From Paracoccaceae bacterium (lineage in GTDB: Bacteria; Pseudomonadota; Alphaproteobacteria; Rhodobacterales; Rhodobacteraceae): a DNA stretch of 8,003 nt. The notes below the pieces were generated by a model. That model searched no databases and had not been told where the DNA came from. It worked only from the letters and a program-made list of their open reading frames with translations. Every line of letters starts with the position of its first letter. Positions within the stretch are counted from its first letter, which is position 1. Made by a program: the position numbers and the translations under genes. The stretch spans positions 1 through 8,003 of the forward strand of contig DNSZ01000239.1 of NCBI GenBank assembly GCA_003500165.1, in the 5' to 3' direction. Positions 5,832 through 8,003 of this stretch are shown here, in pieces.

Positions 5832-6437
5832 ATGACCCAGAACCAGACCCGGACCGGAAACCGCACCGATGCGATCACCGATCTTGTGGCCCGGGCGCCG
5901 ATCGACCGGCGGCTGGCCGAAATCCTCCGCCCCGTGGTCGAGGGCATGGGATTCGATCTCGTCCGGGTCCGGCTGATGGGCGGTCGCACCCCCACCTTGC
6001 AGATCATGGCCGAACGGCCGGACGGCGGCATCGAGGTCGAGGATTGCGCCAACATCTCGACCGCGGTTTCTGCCCTGCTCGATGTCGAGGACCCGATCGA
6101 GGAAGGCTACACGCTCGAAGTCTCCTCGCCCGGCATCGACCGGCCGCTCACCCGGCTGTCCGATTTCGACGCCTGGGAAGGCTACGATGCCAGGCTCGAG
6201 ACGGCCGAGCCGATCGACGGGCGGCGCCGGTTCAAGGGCACGCTGCGCGGCACCCAGGATGGCGAAATCCTGCTGGAAATCGCCGAAGGCGTCATCGGCC
6301 TCGACTTCGACTGGCTGTCGGAGGCGCGGCTGGTGATGTCGGATGCGCTGATCCGAGACATGCTGAAGGCTGGCAAGGCGCGCGGCGCCGACGCTTCGGC
6401 CTTCGATTCCATCGAACCCGAAGAGGAAGACAGATGA
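5832..6437 (+). CDS. rimP: Ribosome maturation factor RimP
   Basis: RimP assists late assembly of the 30S ribosomal subunit in the cytoplasm. From the ATG at 5832 the product is 201 residues. It shows the N-terminal domain with APIDRRLAEILRPVVEGMGFDLVRVRL (22-48) and LQIMAERPDGGIEVEDC (56-72), the family signature LEVSSPGIDRPL (95-106), and the C-terminal SH3-like domain (about 115-168), ending in an acidic tail (195-200). The frame is open to a GTG at 5802, but that lies at the foot of the terminator T-run and would add ten residues without homology, so 5832 is preferred. No strong Shine-Dalgarno sequence precedes it; the nearest purine run (AGG at 5817-5819) is distant, so the exact start is not certain. 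The stop overlaps the nusA start (ATGA, 6434-6437), the usual rimP-nusA arrangement. Confidence 0.95.
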   Translation: MTQNQTRTGNRTDAITDLVARAPIDRRLAEILRPVVEGMGFDLVRVRLMGGRTPTLQIMAERPDGGIEVEDCANISTAVSALLDVEDPIEEGYTLEVSSPGIDRPLTRLSDFDAWEGYDARLETAEPIDGRRRFKGTLRGTQDGEILLEIAEGVIGLDFDWLSEARLVMSDALIRDMLKAGKARGADASAFDSIEPEEEDR

Positions 6438-8003
6438 GCATCACAAGCGCCAACCGGCTGGAGCTTCTGCAGATCGCCGAGGCGGTCGCGCGCGAGAAAC
6501 TGATCGACCCCGATCTGGTGATCGAGGCGATGGAGGAATCCATGGCCAAGGGCGCAAAGTCCCGCTATGGCAACGATCTCGACATCCGCGCCCATATCGA
6601 CCGCAAATCCGGTGCGCTGACGCTCACACGGGTGCGCACCGTGGTCGAGGAGGTCGAGAATCCGGCCGCCGAGCTGACCGTGGCCGAGGCCCAGGCGCAC
6701 CGCCCCGGCGCCGTGCTGGGCGACGAGATCACCGACGAGGTGCCACCGGTCGACATGGGCCGGATCGCGGCGCAGTCGGCCAAGCAGGTGATCCTGCAAA
6801 AGGTCCGCGATGCCGAGCTGGAACGCCAGTACGAAGAGTTCAAGGACCGCGCCGGAACCATCGTCAACGGCATCGTCAAGCGCGAGGAATACGGCAACAT
6901 CATCGTCGATGTCGGCGCCAGCGAGGCGATGCTGCGCCGCAACGACAAGATCGGCCGCGAAAGCTACCGCAATGGCGACCGCATCCGCGCCTGGATCAAG
7001 GATGTTCGCCGCGAACCGCGCGGCCCGCAGATCTTCCTGTCGCGCACGGCACCCGAATTCATGGCCGAATTGTTCAAGATGGAGGTGCCGGAAATCTACG
7101 AGGGCATCATCGAGATCAAGGCCGTGGCCCGCGATCCCGGCAGCCGCGCCAAGATCGCCGTGATTTCCTATGACAGCTCGATCGATCCGGTTGGCGCCTG
7201 TGTCGGCATGCGCGGCAGCCGGGTGCAGGCGGTTGTTAACGAATTGCAGGGCGAGAAGATCGACATCATCCCCTGGTCCGAGGACATGCCGACCTTCCTG
7301 GTCAATGCGCTGCAGCCGGCCGAGGTGTCGAAGGTCGTGCTCGACGACGATGCCGAACGGATCGAGGTCGTGGTCCCCGAGGAACAGCTCAGCCTCGCCA
7401 TCGGCCGGCGCGGGCAGAATGTGCGGCTGGCCGGGCAGCTTACGGGCCTTGCCATCGATATCCTCACCGAGGCCGAGGAAAGCGAACGCCGCCAGGCCGA
7501 ATTCGCCGAACGCTCGCAGATGTTCATGGAAACGCTCGATCTGGACGAGATGGTGGCCCAGCTTCTGGTCTCCGAAGGCTTCGCCACGCTCGAAGAGGTC
7601 GCCTATGTCGATATCGACGAATTGCTGTCGATCGACGGCTTCGATCAGGAAACCGCCGAGGAGTTGCAGGCCCGGGCGCGCGATTGCCTGGACGAGATCA
7701 ATCGCAAGGCGCTCGACCGCGCGCGCGAGTTGGGGCTGAAGGACAGCCTCGTCGCGTTCGAGGGGCTGACGCCGCAGATGCTCCAGGCACTGGCCGAGGA
7801 CGGCGTCCTGACGCTCGAGGATTTCGCCCGCTGCGCCGACTGGGAGCTGGCCGGCGGCTGGACCGTGGAAAATGGCGAGCGCAAGAAGGATGACGGCCTG
7901 CTCGAGCCTTTCGATGTCAGCCTCGAGGAAGCCCAGGACATGGTGATGACCGCGCGGATCGCGCTGGGCTGGGTCGATCCGGCCGATCTGGCACCCGACC
8001 AGG
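6434..8003 (+). CDS. nusA: Transcription termination/antitermination factor NusA, 3' end beyond window
   Basis: NusA binds RNA polymerase and modulates pausing, intrinsic termination and antitermination. 523 residues are visible with no stop; alphaproteobacterial NusA is usually a little longer, so only a short tail should be missing. Domains in order: polymerase-binding N-terminal domain (about 1-130), S1 (about 138-203, GTIVNGIVKREEYGNIIVDV), KH1 (about 223-285, with DPVGACVGMRGSRV 251-264), KH2 (about 300-348, with LAIGRRGQNVRLA 321-333), and two acidic-repeat helix-hairpin-helix regions (about 365-425 with SIDGFDQETAEEL, and about 436-514 ending in TARIALGW). Very acidic stretches occur around 366-410. 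GAGGA (6423-6427) lies 6 bases before the ATG, inside the end of rimP; the ATGA overlap implies coupling. In this group ylxR-like and infB genes usually follow, outside this window. Confidence 0.98.
   Translation, partial: MSITSANRLELLQIAEAVAREKLIDPDLVIEAMEESMAKGAKSRYGNDLDIRAHIDRKSGALTLTRVRTVVEEVENPAAELTVAEAQAHRPGAVLGDEITDEVPPVDMGRIAAQSAKQVILQKVRDAELERQYEEFKDRAGTIVNGIVKREEYGNIIVDVGASEAMLRRNDKIGRESYRNGDRIRAWIKDVRREPRGPQIFLSRTAPEFMAELFKMEVPEIYEGIIEIKAVARDPGSRAKIAVISYDSSIDPVGACVGMRGSRVQAVVNELQGEKIDIIPWSEDMPTFLVNALQPAEVSKVVLDDDAERIEVVVPEEQLSLAIGRRGQNVRLAGQLTGLAIDILTEAEESERRQAEFAERSQMFMETLDLDEMVAQLLVSEGFATLEEVAYVDIDELLSIDGFDQETAEELQARARDCLDEINRKALDRARELGLKDSLVAFEGLTPQMLQALAEDGVLTLEDFARCADWELAGGWTVENGERKKDDGLLEPFDVSLEEAQDMVMTARIALGWVDPADLAPDQ

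Noticed and set aside
4577..6055. Long open frame on the minus strand (about 490 codons) opposite the hydrolase and rimP
   Set aside because: It runs across two real genes and the terminator and has no recognisable domain; a by-product of high GC.
1..8003. An undescribed defence, mobile or biosynthetic system
   Set aside because: Every sizeable open frame is a recognisable core gene or its antisense shadow; no gene-free stretch exceeds 150 bases and composition is even.

Overview
The window looks like an ordinary housekeeping stretch of an alphaproteobacterial chromosome, most likely Rhodobacterales. GC content is high throughout, roughly two thirds by eye. The gene content (aroE-coaE-dnaQ facing secB-fxsA, then a Tim44/TimA-like gene, an Smr gene, and rimP-nusA) and the wording of the proteins fit that group. 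I see no insertion sequence, phage gene, CRISPR array, tRNA or rRNA, and no break in base composition suggesting recent transfer.

Layout. Positions 3-1913 (+) hold a tightly packed run: the 3' part of aroE (shikimate dehydrogenase), coaE (dephospho-CoA kinase) and dnaQ (Pol III epsilon proofreading subunit), joined by short overlaps. Facing it, on the minus strand, are secB (1941-2507) and, upstream of it, fxsA (2607-3092). A divergent intergenic region (3093-3226) separates fxsA from a plus-strand run: a membrane-anchored Tim44/TimA-like protein (3227-3886), an Smr-domain protein (3908-4540) and a lipoprotein alpha/beta hydrolase (4568-5683). A 148-bp region then carries a possible promoter, two hairpins and a strong intrinsic terminator just before rimP (5832-6437), which overlaps nusA (6434 to the window end, incomplete).

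Themes. The genes serve core functions: aromatic amino acid and CoA biosynthesis, replication fidelity, protein export (SecB), and ribosome maturation and transcription elongation (RimP, NusA). The Tim44-like and hydrolase proteins are envelope-associated and their substrates are unknown.

Points for a second look: a perfect 47-base inverted repeat starting exactly at base 1, inside the aroE frame, which is most likely a fold-back assembly or amplification artefact; a terminator in the rimP 5' region that may be an attenuator; possible divergent promoters for fxsA and the Tim44-like gene sharing one -10 element; and the lack of an mltA gene where I would expect one between the Tim44-like and Smr genes. 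I found no convincing undescribed system.
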